Source: Candidatus Peregrinibacteria bacterium
Lineage (GTDB): Bacteria; Patescibacteriota; Gracilibacteria; UBA1369; LOWO2-01-FULL-3
Reading direction: 5' to 3'
Assembly: GCA_026395515.1 (NCBI GenBank)
Contig: JAPLYN010000001.1
Location: forward strand, 62,001-126,000
Length of the DNA: 64,000 nt
The notes beneath the pieces were generated by a model. It was not told the DNA's origin. It was given only the letters and a program-made list of their open reading frames with translations, and made no database searches. The translations under genes were made by a program, and so were the position numbers. Positions within the stretch are counted from its first letter, which is position 1. Each line of letters begins with the position of its first letter. This document shows, piece after piece, positions 43,757-52,832 of the stretch.

Positions 43757-44209
43757 ATGAAAAATAAATTTTTGAAGTTAGGAATTTGGTGTTTAATTTT
43801 GATCGCTTTGGATCAATTGACCAAGTACCTTGTTCACCATTACATGCAAGTGACTAAGGAATTACTCGGAAACTTTTTACGTATTGAATATAGCCAAAAC
43901 ACTGGAGTCGCCTTTGGACTTCCTGTCCCTTATCCATTCTTAATCGTAGGAAATGTATTATTGATGGGATTGATCGTTTGGATCATCAATAAGGAGTTTG
44001 ATATGGATCAACCTATAGGAAAATTATCTTTAGTTTTGATAATTAGTGGAGCTCTTGGAAACGTCATAGATAGGCTGATTCGTGGCTTTGTGATCGACTT
44101 TATTGGGGTTTTGCGCTGGCCTAATTTTAACCTCGCAGACACTTACATTAGCATTGGGATATTGTTAATGATCGTGTTTTATGGTAGAATAAAACGAACA
44201 AATAAATAA
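43757..44209 (+). CDS. lspA: Lipoprotein signal peptidase (signal peptidase II)
   Basis: A 150-aa aspartic membrane protease that cuts prolipoproteins after the lipobox. Four helices. Catalytic motifs are GNVIDRLIRGFVIDFIGV (first Asp) and FNLADTYISIG (second Asp), with the NTGVAFGL helper motif. It serves the lipoproteins found elsewhere in the window (at 5316, 6055, 28526, 29231 and 30810). It is followed 6 nt later by a membrane protein gene. Confidence 0.96.
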   Translation: MKNKFLKLGIWCLILIALDQLTKYLVHHYMQVTKELLGNFLRIEYSQNTGVAFGLPVPYPFLIVGNVLLMGLIVWIINKEFDMDQPIGKLSLVLIISGALGNVIDRLIRGFVIDFIGVLRWPNFNLADTYISIGILLMIVFYGRIKRTNK

Positions 44210-44215
44210 AATTCA

Positions 44216-45019
44216 ATGGCAGACGATCAAACAAAAGTACAAGAATTAGGCCCTGGAAGAATTTCCTTTGGTACGTTTCTTTTGAAAATACTTGCTGGCG
44301 CAGCTGGTGGTATTGGAGGAAGTCTAATCTTAGTAATCATTTTCGTTCTTGCTTCATCAATAATGACACCTCTTACAGGTGGATCACAGGATGGAACACC
44401 TATTCAAGTAAGTCCAATTTTTACTTTCATTTTAATGATGATGATTTTCCTCTCAACAACAGTAGGAAATATCATCAGTACTTGGCTTATGGCCCTTACA
44501 GAAAGAGGTAAATATACTAGAACTTCTTCTGCTATTTCTCAGGTATTTATCATTAGTATGATCATTTTCATCTTAATGGTACCAGTTTATTTCATTACTG
44601 CTGCCACAAACGTAACTATTACTGCTTACGCTGTTGCCCTTCATATTATTATCGCTGCTCAGGTTAGCGCTTTGATTCTAGAAATCGTTTCAAATTATCG
44701 CTATGCCTTGGTGGGAGTTTACGGTATTACTTTCTCGATTTTAGTTAGTGCTGGAATTATGTTCGGTCTAGCAGGAATTGTTAGTAGCCCACAGATTCTA
44801 CTTTTTGTAGCTCTTCCAATCGTTTGGGGATCTATCGCCTTCGTTCAGAGCATCTTTACAATGCTTTATGGCTGGATTGCTCGTACATACGACAAAGACT
44901 TCCTTTCTACTCAAACTGTTTACGGTAACGATTACGGTAAAGAAGTAGAGGCTGAAGAAGAACCAGAAGCTCCAAAAGCAAAAGATGAAGAAGGTGCAAA
45001 CTTCCTAAGACATAATTAG
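44216..45019 (+). CDS. Six-helix membrane protein of unknown function
   Basis: A 267-aa integral membrane protein with about six hydrophobic segments near residues 20-50, 63-95, 102-128, 140-165, 172-197 and 200-230. It has a Glu/Lys-rich cytosolic tail (EVEAEEEPEAPKAKDEEG). No family motif recognised. It lies 6 nt after lspA, likely in one unit, and converges on aroE with a 4-bp overlap. Confidence 0.78.
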   Translation: MADDQTKVQELGPGRISFGTFLLKILAGAAGGIGGSLILVIIFVLASSIMTPLTGGSQDGTPIQVSPIFTFILMMMIFLSTTVGNIISTWLMALTERGKYTRTSSAISQVFIISMIIFILMVPVYFITAATNVTITAYAVALHIIIAAQVSALILEIVSNYRYALVGVYGITFSILVSAGIMFGLAGIVSSPQILLFVALPIVWGSIAFVQSIFTMLYGWIARTYDKDFLSTQTVYGNDYGKEVEAEEEPEAPKAKDEEGANFLRHN

Positions 45020-45864
45020 TAAGTCTTTAAACCTTCCTCAAGAGCCTCCCTCATTACTTCTACTGGGGCCTTTTTCCCTGTCCATAGCTCGAATTGATCT
45101 ATTGCTTGGTATAGAAGCATCTTGTCTCCAGTGATGCATTCCTTGCCCATTCTTTTAGCCACTTTAATCAACGGAGTTTCCAAAGGTTTGTAGCAAATAT
45201 CCATTACCAAAGTGAATTCTCTTACGAATTCTGGCTTACAGAAATATGGCAAACTTTCAGTTCTAATGTTTGGTTCTTTTGTCCAAATAGATGATGCATT
45301 GATAAGAATATCACCAGTTACTAGATTATTTAGTCCGCTGCTATGAATTTCACTTTTTCTAAAAATTTCAGCAAATTCTATCGCAATTGCGTCAGCTTTT
45401 GCCCTTGTTCTATTCGCAACTATTACGTCCATTCCAAGCTTCAGTAATCCGTAGCACACAGCTCTGGCCGCACCGCCACTTCCTATTACTACAGCCGTAG
45501 ATTTTTTCTCAATATCTATTACTTTTTGATCTAGAAATAAAGCCTTCGTAGCTGCTACATAATCGGTATTGTATCCGTACAAAAATCCTTCTCTATTAAC
45601 TATAGTATTTACCGCACCAATTTTAATTGCATCCTTATCTACCTTATCCAAATACTGCATGACACTCTCCTTGTAAGGAAGGGAAACAGACAATCCTTCT
45701 ATTCGCTGATTTCTTGCCGATCTCATAAACTTAGGCAACTCGCTTCCTGTTACCTCAAAAATCTCATATTCAGCTTGCATATGAAATTTTTTGAATGCTG
45801 CATTATGCATTGTTGGTGACAAAGAATGTTGCGCTGGATTGGCTAAAAGTCCGTATTTTTTCAT
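45016..45864 (-). CDS. aroE: Shikimate dehydrogenase family protein
   Basis: A 282-aa NADP-dependent oxidoreductase that reduces 3-dehydroshikimate in the aromatic pathway. Substrate motif SLSPTMHNAAF, catalytic Lys in VSLPYKE and Asp in GYNTDY, NADP loop VVIGSGGAARAV followed by ANRTRAK. All active-site residues are present. No other aro genes lie in the window, so a quinate/shikimate or unrelated substrate (YdiB/AroE-like) is possible. It is 3 nt downstream of the SPFH gene. Confidence 0.92.
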   Translation of the reverse strand: MKKYGLLANPAQHSLSPTMHNAAFKKFHMQAEYEIFEVTGSELPKFMRSARNQRIEGLSVSLPYKESVMQYLDKVDKDAIKIGAVNTIVNREGFLYGYNTDYVAATKALFLDQKVIDIEKKSTAVVIGSGGAARAVCYGLLKLGMDVIVANRTRAKADAIAIEFAEIFRKSEIHSSGLNNLVTGDILINASSIWTKEPNIRTESLPYFCKPEFVREFTLVMDICYKPLETPLIKVAKRMGKECITGDKMLLYQAIDQFELWTGKKAPVEVMREALEEGLKTY

Positions 45865-45867
45865 GAA

Positions 45868-46635
45868 TTATTTTTTCAATTTTTCTCCAATAGCTTCTAC
45901 AGCTCTTAGTACTTCTATTGGCACCATCCATACTGTTGTATTTGACTGATCAGATGAAATATCATTTATTGAAGCCAAAGTTCTCAAATGTAATGCTCCA
46001 GGTGATGCAGAAAGAGTTGCTGCAGCCTTCGCTAGATTTTCAGAAGCGGCTACTTCACCTTCAGAATTGATAATTACTGCACGTTTTTCTCTTTCAGCTT
46101 CGGCTACTTTAGCCATCGTTCTCTTCAAATCTGGTGAAATTACTATATCTTTTAATTCCACAGAAGCTACGTCTATTCCCCAAGGTTGGCTGGCCTTGTC
46201 TACCACTTCTTCGATACCTACTGCGATCTTTTCACGGTTCTTTAGTAATTCATCTAGGTATACTTCTCCTACTGCATTACGCATTGTAGTTTGAGCTAGC
46301 TGGCTTACGGCATAGTAGAAATTTTCCACTCCCAAGATTGCCTTAGAAGCATCTTCAACTTTGTAATAAATAACGGCATTAATTGTGACAGAAATGTTAT
46401 CAGCAGTTATGGCTTCCTGATCTGGAACATCTACAGCTTTTACGCGAATATCCACAGTCACCATTTTTTGAAAGATTGGCAGCACGATTCTCCATCCAGG
46501 TTCAGCCATACCTGTAAATTTACCTAATGTAAATTTAACTCCACGTTCATATTGTTTTATCTCCTTAATGCTAATAATAATCAGCACAAACAGAATTATT
46601 CCCCCAGGAACCAACAAAGAGATTAAGTCTTCCAT
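45868..46635 (-). CDS. SPFH/stomatin-like (slipin) membrane protein
   Basis: A 255-aa protein with an N-terminal membrane segment (about 5-22) and an SPFH/band 7 domain: YERGVKFTLGKFTGMAEPGWRIVLPIFQKMVTVDIRVKAVDVP..., then QTTMRNAVGEVYLDELLKNRE, and a coiled C-terminal part AEREKRAVIINSEGEVAASENLAKAA. Stomatins organise membrane microdomains and often partner with NfeD proteases, but no nfeD is nearby. Downstream it is followed by aroE at 3 nt, so the two share a transcript. Confidence 0.93.
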   Translation of the reverse strand: MEDLISLLVPGGIILFVLIIISIKEIKQYERGVKFTLGKFTGMAEPGWRIVLPIFQKMVTVDIRVKAVDVPDQEAITADNISVTINAVIYYKVEDASKAILGVENFYYAVSQLAQTTMRNAVGEVYLDELLKNREKIAVGIEEVVDKASQPWGIDVASVELKDIVISPDLKRTMAKVAEAEREKRAVIINSEGEVAASENLAKAAATLSASPGALHLRTLASINDISSDQSNTTVWMVPIEVLRAVEAIGEKLKK

Positions 46636-46701
46636 AAAGTTTGAAGTTAAAAATACTGAAGAGACACTAGCAAGTTAGGGCAAAAAATCCATACTTAATA
46701 C

Positions 46702-46730
46702 TTGAGAAAAAGTCGAAAAAATGTTAATAT
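46702..46730 (+). promoter_or_regulatory. Promoter of the MscS gene
   Basis: -35 TTGAGA 46702-46707, 17-bp spacer, -10 TAATAT 46725-46730, predicted +1 near 46737, start codon at 46756. No Shine-Dalgarno follows. Confidence 0.75.
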
Positions 46731-46755
46731 ATACAGATAACAAAAACCCAAACCC

Positions 46756-47805
46756 ATGTTTACAGCTTACGCAGCAACCACAAACGCAGCCGACAAGGTA
46801 GCTAATCAGACCTCTGGTCAATTGGCCGACCTAGTAACTGTCATAGTAGAGAAGATCCCTCTTTGGATAGCAGCTTTTGTAGTTATTATTCTCTCATTTT
46901 TAGCAGCAAGAATAGTGCGCAGTATTGTAGAAAATAAGATGGCTGAGAAAGGAATAGAGGATGAACATAAAGAAATTCAGATTCTTGGAGGACGTATGAG
47001 TTATGTGATTATTCTTACCATTGGTTTTACGACAGGTTTGAAAATTGCAGGTATTGATTTGACCTCAATTATTGCAGCTGTAGCCTTTGGTATCGGTTTT
47101 GCTCTCAAAGATATTATTACAAATTTCCTCGCAGGTATTATGATTTTGATGAGTAAGAACTTTACTATTGGAGACTTTATAGTTGTGGAGGGAACAATGG
47201 GTAGAATTATAGAAATTCAATCTCGTGTAACTGTTCTACAAGCAGTGGATGGAACAAAGGTTGTGGTTCCAAATGCTCAATTATTTAATAAGCAAGTTAC
47301 TAGTTACACTAGCAATCCATTTAGAAGAATCGAAGTGGAGACTAGCGTAGATTATCGTGCAGATTTAAAGAATGCCCTAAAGGTTTGTTTAATTGCTGCT
47401 AAGAAAACTAAAGGTGTACTAATGGAGCCAAAGCCAGCGGTTTTAGTTACCGAGTTTGGTGATAGCGAAATTGTAATTGCTGTAAGAGTATGGGTAGAAT
47501 CTCGTGCTGGATTTAAAAAAATTATGAGTAGATTGTTAATGAATCTTAAAGAATCTTTTGATGAATACAATGTGGATTTCCCATGGGGAATTCGCCAAGT
47601 TATTTACGATAAAGATTTAGAGCATGGAGATAAAATGGACAAAAAAGTTGAAGGAAAAGAATTAGAAGCTGAATTTAGTAGTGTTAAAGTTTCCGATAAT
47701 GAGGGGACTATGATCAGCACAGATCCACAGGCAGTTTCAATTGATTTAGATGATGGTCAGGTTCTTAAGCCAATTGCTGAACAGCAATACGATCAGACAC
47801 AGTGA
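46756..47805 (+). CDS. mscS: MscS-family mechanosensitive channel
   Basis: A 349-aa small-conductance channel that releases solutes on osmotic downshock. Three transmembrane helices: about 31-57, 75-98, and the pore helix near 100-125 with the Ala/Gly packing ITSIIAAVAFGIGFALKDIITNFLAG. The beta domain contains IGDFIVVEGTMGRIIEIQSRVTVLQAVDGTKVVVPNAQLF. The C-terminal ~60 residues are an acidic tail beyond the vestibule domain, longer than in E. coli MscS. It is transcribed alone from a good promoter. Confidence 0.94.
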   Translation: MFTAYAATTNAADKVANQTSGQLADLVTVIVEKIPLWIAAFVVIILSFLAARIVRSIVENKMAEKGIEDEHKEIQILGGRMSYVIILTIGFTTGLKIAGIDLTSIIAAVAFGIGFALKDIITNFLAGIMILMSKNFTIGDFIVVEGTMGRIIEIQSRVTVLQAVDGTKVVVPNAQLFNKQVTSYTSNPFRRIEVETSVDYRADLKNALKVCLIAAKKTKGVLMEPKPAVLVTEFGDSEIVIAVRVWVESRAGFKKIMSRLLMNLKESFDEYNVDFPWGIRQVIYDKDLEHGDKMDKKVEGKELEAEFSSVKVSDNEGTMISTDPQAVSIDLDDGQVLKPIAEQQYDQTQ

Positions 47806-47859
47806 CCCTAGACAAATTTCAGCATTTCTGTAAACTGGTGTAAATTACCAATTTGCAAA

Positions 47860-48546
47860 ATGTCTAATCTATCCATTTTCGACATAGCGGGACCAATTAT
47901 GGTCGGACCTTCTAGCTCTCATACGGCTGGTGCCTGTAAGATTGGGCAGTTTGCTCGTGCTCTTTTCCATGACACGCCAAAGAAGGTTACTTTTTACCTC
48001 CATGGTTCTTTTGGCGAAGTGTACAAGGGTCACGCCACTGATTTGGCTCTACTAGCCGGCGTAATGAAATTAAAAACTAGCGATCCCAATATTAAAAATG
48101 CTTTTGAAATAGCTGATCAGAGACATATCCAATATAAATTTATTCCCAAAGATTTAGGAGAAAAATATCATCCAAATACAGTCGAGGTAATATTGGAAGA
48201 TGGCAAAAACAAGATGTCTGTAATTGGGTCTTCTATTGGTGGGGGAATGATAGAGATTGTGAAAATAGATGAATTTGATGTGTACCTCCAAGGTTCTGCG
48301 GGTAAGCATCTTTCTCTTGTGGTCTGTCATCAGAAAAATCCAAAAATAATGGCTGAATTAATAAAGAAAATTAATAAGCTAGGAATCAGAATTGCTGAAA
48401 CGGTTGAGAGTTCTTTTAAGGACGAAAGATTAACTGTATTAAGCCTTGAGGGAAGACGTATCACTTTGCCTGAAGTAATTGACCTCGAAATGAATACTGA
48501 AGGAGTAGATTTTATTCGTTCACTATCTAAGTTACAAACACAATGA
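47860..48546 (+). CDS. sdaAB: L-serine dehydratase beta subunit
   Basis: A 228-aa subunit that forms, with the next gene, the iron-sulfur L-serine ammonia-lyase (serine to pyruvate and ammonia). It starts with FDIAGPIMVGPSSSHTAGACKIG, the substrate motif, and has the ACT-like C-terminal region. The stop overlaps the alpha start (ATGA, 4 bp). In Bacillus-type enzymes the two chains are separate, as here. Confidence 0.95.
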   Translation: MSNLSIFDIAGPIMVGPSSSHTAGACKIGQFARALFHDTPKKVTFYLHGSFGEVYKGHATDLALLAGVMKLKTSDPNIKNAFEIADQRHIQYKFIPKDLGEKYHPNTVEVILEDGKNKMSVIGSSIGGGMIEIVKIDEFDVYLQGSAGKHLSLVVCHQKNPKIMAELIKKINKLGIRIAETVESSFKDERLTVLSLEGRRITLPEVIDLEMNTEGVDFIRSLSKLQTQ

Positions 48547-49448
48547 ATCAATTTGAATTTCACACCACTGAGGAAATGCTCGCACTTTGCCATAAGCACA
48601 AACTTTCAATTGGAGAAGTGGCTAAACGCTATGAGTCTGAAAGATCAGGAAAGAGCGTTTCTGCCGTAAGAAATAAAATGAAACAGACTAGAGATGTAAT
48701 GTATGAAGCAGTTAGAAAAGGAATACACTCTACTCAGAAATCAAAAATGGGAATGGTTGGTGGTGATGCTCACAAAATGCATTTAGCTCTCAAAAAAATG
48801 CCAGAGATGATGGGCAATAAAGTAACTGTTCGCGCCATGTCTTACGCTATGGCAGTAGGTGAACAGAATGCCAGTATGGGCAGAATTGTAGCTTTCCCTA
48901 CAGCTGGAGGAGCCGGAGTAATTCCAGGAGTTTTATTTAGCTCTGCAGAACACTTCAAAGCTGGAAAAAGAAAATTATTAAATGGAATGTTTTGTTCCTC
49001 TGCAGTTGGTTTGATTATTGCTGAAGGTGCTACTCTTTCTGCTGCTAAGGGAGGTTGTCAGGCTGAAGTAGGAGCTGGTGTGGCCATGGCTGCTGCCGGT
49101 CTTACTGAAATGCGCGGTGGCACTCCTGATCAGTGTTTCCACGCCTCTGCGATGGCGCTGAAGAGTTATTTGGGACTTGCTTGTGATCCACTTGGAGGAC
49201 TCGTGGAAGTGCCTTGTATTAAAAGAAATTCATTAGGTTGTATGGTAGCGATTGGAGCTTCCGATATGGCTATAGCTGGAGTGAAAAGTTTTATTCCTTT
49301 TGATGAAGTAGTTTTGGCCATGAGGAATATTGCTAAAATTATGTCTCCAAAAATCCGTGAAACTGCTCTCGGCGGTCTCGCTGTCACCAAGACCGGAAAC
49401 ATGATCAAACAGAAATTGGGTATGAAGATTACTCCAATGGATTTATAA
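48543..49448 (+). CDS. sdaAA: L-serine dehydratase alpha subunit
   Basis: A 301-aa catalytic subunit binding a 4Fe-4S cluster. Motifs: MSYAMAVGEQNASMGRIVAFPTAGGAGVIPGVL, GGCQAEVGAGVAMAA and LACDPLGGLVEVPCIKRN, which give the cluster cysteines. Complete. purN follows after 7 nt, so serine breakdown and a purine step could be co-transcribed. Confidence 0.96.
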   Translation: MNQFEFHTTEEMLALCHKHKLSIGEVAKRYESERSGKSVSAVRNKMKQTRDVMYEAVRKGIHSTQKSKMGMVGGDAHKMHLALKKMPEMMGNKVTVRAMSYAMAVGEQNASMGRIVAFPTAGGAGVIPGVLFSSAEHFKAGKRKLLNGMFCSSAVGLIIAEGATLSAAKGGCQAEVGAGVAMAAAGLTEMRGGTPDQCFHASAMALKSYLGLACDPLGGLVEVPCIKRNSLGCMVAIGASDMAIAGVKSFIPFDEVVLAMRNIAKIMSPKIRETALGGLAVTKTGNMIKQKLGMKITPMDL

Positions 49449-49455
49449 TAGGGCC

Positions 49456-50037
49456 ATGTTTAAAATTGCAGTTCTTGCTTCCACAAACGGTACCGACCTT
49501 CAAGCCATCATTGATGAAATGAAAGCCGGCAAAATGCCAGGAATTGAATTGGCAATCGTCGCAAGCAATAAACAAAATTGCTATGCTCTTGAACGTGCAA
49601 AAGAACAAGGATACAAAACTGCATTCATCGATCCAAAAGGAAAAACTCGTGAAGAATTCGATAAAGAAATGGCCACCGTTCTCGAGAAAGAAAAAATTGA
49701 TCTCGTAGTTCTAGTAGGCTATATGAGAATTCTCAGTACGGAATTTGTGCGCAAATTTAAAAATAAAATTATCAATGTTCATCCAGCTTTAATTCCAAAA
49801 TATTGCGGTCCTAGCTTCTTTGGCGCAAATGTTCACGAGGCCGTTCTAGCCGCTAAAGAAAAGGAAACTGGCATGACAATTCACTATGTGGATGAAGGAG
49901 TAGATACAGGCAAAATAATCCTTCAAAAAACTTGTTCTGTAACTCCTGATGATACAGTTGATTCACTTAAAGCAAAGGTCCAAGCTTTAGAGAAAAAATG
50001 GTATACTGAGGTGATCAGAAATTTTGCTAAAGGATAG
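49456..50037 (+). CDS. purN: Phosphoribosylglycinamide formyltransferase
   Basis: A 193-aa enzyme that transfers a formyl group from 10-formyltetrahydrofolate to GAR. LASTNGTDLQAIIDEM phosphate loop, LVVLVGYMRIL, catalytic INVHPALIPKYCG (Asn and His), and VDEGVDTGKII with the Asp. Length is normal (E. coli 212). It lies at the end of the sdaAB-sdaAA unit. Together with purH and purP it represents part of de novo purine synthesis; purD, F, L, M, K, E, C and B are not in the window. Confidence 0.95.
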   Translation: MFKIAVLASTNGTDLQAIIDEMKAGKMPGIELAIVASNKQNCYALERAKEQGYKTAFIDPKGKTREEFDKEMATVLEKEKIDLVVLVGYMRILSTEFVRKFKNKIINVHPALIPKYCGPSFFGANVHEAVLAAKEKETGMTIHYVDEGVDTGKIILQKTCSVTPDDTVDSLKAKVQALEKKWYTEVIRNFAKG

Positions 50038-50042
50038 TGCTA

Positions 50043-50080
50043 TTGACTAATTTGACACGTCGTGTAATCTATTGGCTAAT
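50043..50080 (+). promoter_or_regulatory. Overlapping promoters of the small-protein pair
   Basis: TTGACT 50043-50048 with TAATCT 50065-50070 (spacer 16), and TTGACA 50052-50057 with GCTAAT 50075-50080 (spacer 17). Both would give an mRNA that begins shortly before the ATG at 50099. Confidence 0.6.
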
Positions 50081-50098
50081 AGTTAATTTGTGTATTCT

Positions 50099-50374
50099 AT
50101 GAATAGGCTAGTTCTCTCGGAAGAATCAATACATGGAAAGGAATTACTTGGTGTTCAAAAGAAACCATTGGCTTTGAGGATTATTGAATCTGCTGAAATA
50201 AGATTAGGGGTAAGTACTACCAATGAGCACATTTCTACAGTCATTAAAGATAGCGAAGAAGCTATAGATAATGTTTATGACCATTCCGATAGAGATAGGC
50301 ACATAGTTATGGGAATAATTTTAAACTTAGCGGGGTCAGCTCGTAAGGCTCTTTTGGATCCTGAAGTGAATTAA
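50099..50374 (+). CDS. Small protein of unknown function (first of a pair)
   Basis: About 91 aa from ATG 50099 (MNRLVLSEESIHGKEL), preferred over a GTG nine bases upstream. It is predicted alpha-helical and slightly acidic, with no transmembrane helix or signal peptide and no motif I know. Its own promoter is strong and a second small gene starts one base after its stop. The pair may be a small regulatory module. Confidence 0.62.
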   Translation: MNRLVLSEESIHGKELLGVQKKPLALRIIESAEIRLGVSTTNEHISTVIKDSEEAIDNVYDHSDRDRHIVMGIILNLAGSARKALLDPEVN

Positions 50375-50375
50375 T

Positions 50376-50726
50376 ATGCCGAAAATAGAATTAACTCCAG
50401 AAAACATCAAAGATTTGGGATCTATCGATCGCTATCCTGAAATAGCCGCTGCTGTTTACGGTATAGTTTTGCAAACTCAATTAGCAATTGCGAAGATCAG
50501 GACCGGAGAGGAGTTAAGTTTCGTTCTCGCCAGTAAAGAAGAGGCCCTTAAATCAATATTGAGGCAAGGAGATTTGCCAGAAGGTGATCCTGCGATTTAT
50601 AAAACTAGTCAGGATATAATAAACCTTTGTCTTAGGGCCATGCCTGAAGTGACACCATTACCTAGAAATAACCATTTTCTAACTATTTCGCTCCCCGCCA
50701 CTTCCAGTGATATTTCAGAGCACTAG
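50376..50726 (+). CDS. Small protein of unknown function (second of a pair)
   Basis: A 116-aa helical protein (MPKIELTPENIKDLGSIDRYPEIAAAVYGIVLQTQLAIAKI...). There is no recognisable domain. Its start is one base after the preceding stop, so it is translationally coupled. The last 44 bp overlap the 3' end of a convergent glycosyltransferase gene, and the final ~15 residues are therefore the least certain. Confidence 0.55.
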   Translation: MPKIELTPENIKDLGSIDRYPEIAAAVYGIVLQTQLAIAKIRTGEELSFVLASKEEALKSILRQGDLPEGDPAIYKTSQDIINLCLRAMPEVTPLPRNNHFLTISLPATSSDISEH

Positions 50727-51477
50727 CCAAATGCCACCAGGAAATTTTATTGAAGATTAGTTTGAAGAATGACCCTTCGCTAAGTCTCTTGTGATAATGA
50801 GTAGCCACGGCTTCAGGATAATAAACTACTTTATATCCTGCTTTGTGAGTTTTTCTGCATAAATCAAAATCTTCCATAAACATAAAATATCTCTCATCAA
50901 AACCATGTATTTTATCAAAAAGCTCCTTTGGCATAACCATAAAGGCTCCAGTAATTAAATCTACTGACTGAGTGCTGTCATGTTTGAAATCTTCCATCAC
51001 ATATTTCTGATATCTAGCTTTGAATGGCCAAATATATTTCAAGAAACTGCGCTTAATAAATAGATCAAATAGTCCGGCATTTCTACGACAAGATTGCTGC
51101 ACTGTACCATTGTGGTACATCAATTTTGGTCCTACCATTCCCACATCATGATGCTTCTCTAGATAGTCTACTAACTTCTGCAAAGTATCGTGCTCCACAG
51201 TAATATCAGTATTTAAAATTAAAATGTATTTTCCTTTAGCATATTTAGCTGCGAAATTATGGCCAGACCCATAACCAAGATTTGCTCCTGGCTGTACAAG
51301 TTTGATTAAACCTTTCTCGTCCGCCTGCTTTAGATAAGCCAAACTTTCGTCATGTGAATCATTGTCGCAAACTATAATCTCGTATTCGAAATCTACTTTG
51401 CTTTTCTTTAAAGCCTCTACGCAAAGTTTAGGAAAATATTTCTGATTATAATTAACGATTGTTATCGAAAGTTTCAT
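50683..51477 (-). CDS. Family 2 glycosyltransferase
   Basis: A 264-aa GT-A enzyme. SITIVNYNQKYFPKLCVEAL and CDNDSHDESLAYL bind the nucleotide, ILNTDITVEHDTL is the DXD-like site, and FMEDFDLCRKTHKAGYKVVYYPEAVATHYHKRL the C-terminal catalytic part. It resembles rhamnosyl/galactofuranosyl transferases. It follows the GlmU-like gene by 5 nt, fitting a polysaccharide unit. Shorter than the GT2 at 11975 and not closely similar to it. Confidence 0.92.
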   Translation of the reverse strand: MKLSITIVNYNQKYFPKLCVEALKKSKVDFEYEIIVCDNDSHDESLAYLKQADEKGLIKLVQPGANLGYGSGHNFAAKYAKGKYILILNTDITVEHDTLQKLVDYLEKHHDVGMVGPKLMYHNGTVQQSCRRNAGLFDLFIKRSFLKYIWPFKARYQKYVMEDFKHDSTQSVDLITGAFMVMPKELFDKIHGFDERYFMFMEDFDLCRKTHKAGYKVVYYPEAVATHYHKRLSEGSFFKLIFNKISWWHLASALKYHWKWRGAK

Positions 51478-51482
51478 GTTTT

Positions 51483-52793
51483 TTATAATTTATTTTTGAA
51501 TTTTTTCCTGTCCAAACTCGCTATATTCTCTCTGTTCTCTGATATTTTTAATTTCCATTCTCCTCTTACAAAGCTATTGTCAGCCACATCTTCCGGAACC
51601 ACAATTCCTGCACCAATAAAACTTCCACCTCCTACCTTAATTCCTGGCATCAAACTAGTATTCACCCCTACCCTTACATTATTTCCAATAATCGCCCCAA
51701 ATTTATTAGTGCGTGCGTCCATTTTTTTACCATCAAAAGAAACCTGTATGTTTTTTTCATCTAATCTTAAATTTCCTGTCACTGATCCAGCGCCAAAGGA
51801 TACATTATTTCCAATCACACTATCTCCAATATAATTTGAATGAGTCCATACTTCATCTCCTAGAACACTCCTCGCCACCTCAGTGATATACCCGATAACA
51901 CAATTTTTACCCACATTACTGTCTCTTACGAGAGCGTTTGTGGCAATAACAGTGTTGTCTCCAATATAACAAGGTCCGTTGATCACAGCCCCATCAAACA
52001 CCTTCACATTTTCCCCGATAATAACTTCGCCATTAATAGTGGCTCTTTTTGCAATTTTTGCAGATTTGGCAATTTCCTTTTTTGCCTGGCTAAAGAGATA
52101 GGTGAAAACACTATGAACATGCCAAGGATATTTCAAAGGTTGCCAGAAGCCATCGTATTCCACGGCCATCATCTTCACGCCATCTCTCATCATTTTAGCT
52201 AAAGCTTGCTCGTATAAGTCATCTTTCTTGCTATCAGCTTTTTCAAGATATTTAATCAAAGAATTTGCATCCTTGTGTATATGAACTACAAGATTTACCA
52301 AATCACTTGGCTCAGTACCAGGCTCTGGTTTTTCTACAATATTTTTAATGAAACCCTTCTTGTCTGTTTCTAGATATCCACCAGGGAAATATTCAAAAAC
52401 TTTTTTGCCTATAATAAAACTCTCAGCACCACCTTTTTCCGCAGCCTTAAGAATCAATTTAAATGCTTTTACGTCCACCACATCATTACTACTTAGAACC
52501 ATTACTTCTTCACCTTTAATCAAATCCTTAGCCGCAAGCACCGCTCCACACATTCCCAATTCCAAATTCTTTTGTTCAACAATTTCAATTTTAATTTTTA
52601 GACTCTTCGCCATCGCGCCTATTTTCTCTAAATTATGTTTTCCACCAACTAAAATTACCTCGCTAATTCCAGCCTTTTTTAGAATTTCCAATTGATGAAC
52701 AAGCAAAGGCTTTCCCAGAAAACTTAGGAAATTTTTATCCTCAATTGGTTTCATTCTTTTACTGCGTCCAGCAGCCAACATTACGACTTTCAT
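51483..52793 (-). CDS. Sugar nucleotidyltransferase with left-handed beta-helix (GlmU-like)
   Basis: A 436-aa two-domain protein. The N-terminal Rossmann-like pyrophosphorylase part has MLAAGRSKRMKPIEDKNFL and GKPLLVHQLEILKKAGISEVILVGG. The C-terminal third (about 245-410) is a hexapeptide left-handed beta-helix (IGENVKVFDGAVI, VIGNNVSFGAGS, IIGNNVRVGVNTSL, SFIGAGIVV). GlmU is the best-known relative, but glucose- or mannose-1-phosphate transferases also share the layout. It makes or regulates an activated sugar for the flanking glycosyltransferases. Confidence 0.87.
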   Translation of the reverse strand: MKVVMLAAGRSKRMKPIEDKNFLSFLGKPLLVHQLEILKKAGISEVILVGGKHNLEKIGAMAKSLKIKIEIVEQKNLELGMCGAVLAAKDLIKGEEVMVLSSNDVVDVKAFKLILKAAEKGGAESFIIGKKVFEYFPGGYLETDKKGFIKNIVEKPEPGTEPSDLVNLVVHIHKDANSLIKYLEKADSKKDDLYEQALAKMMRDGVKMMAVEYDGFWQPLKYPWHVHSVFTYLFSQAKKEIAKSAKIAKRATINGEVIIGENVKVFDGAVINGPCYIGDNTVIATNALVRDSNVGKNCVIGYITEVARSVLGDEVWTHSNYIGDSVIGNNVSFGAGSVTGNLRLDEKNIQVSFDGKKMDARTNKFGAIIGNNVRVGVNTSLMPGIKVGGGSFIGAGIVVPEDVADNSFVRGEWKLKISENRENIASLDRKKFKNKL

Positions 52794-52832
52794 AAGACCA
52801 GATTATTTACTCATATAATCTATATGGAAACG

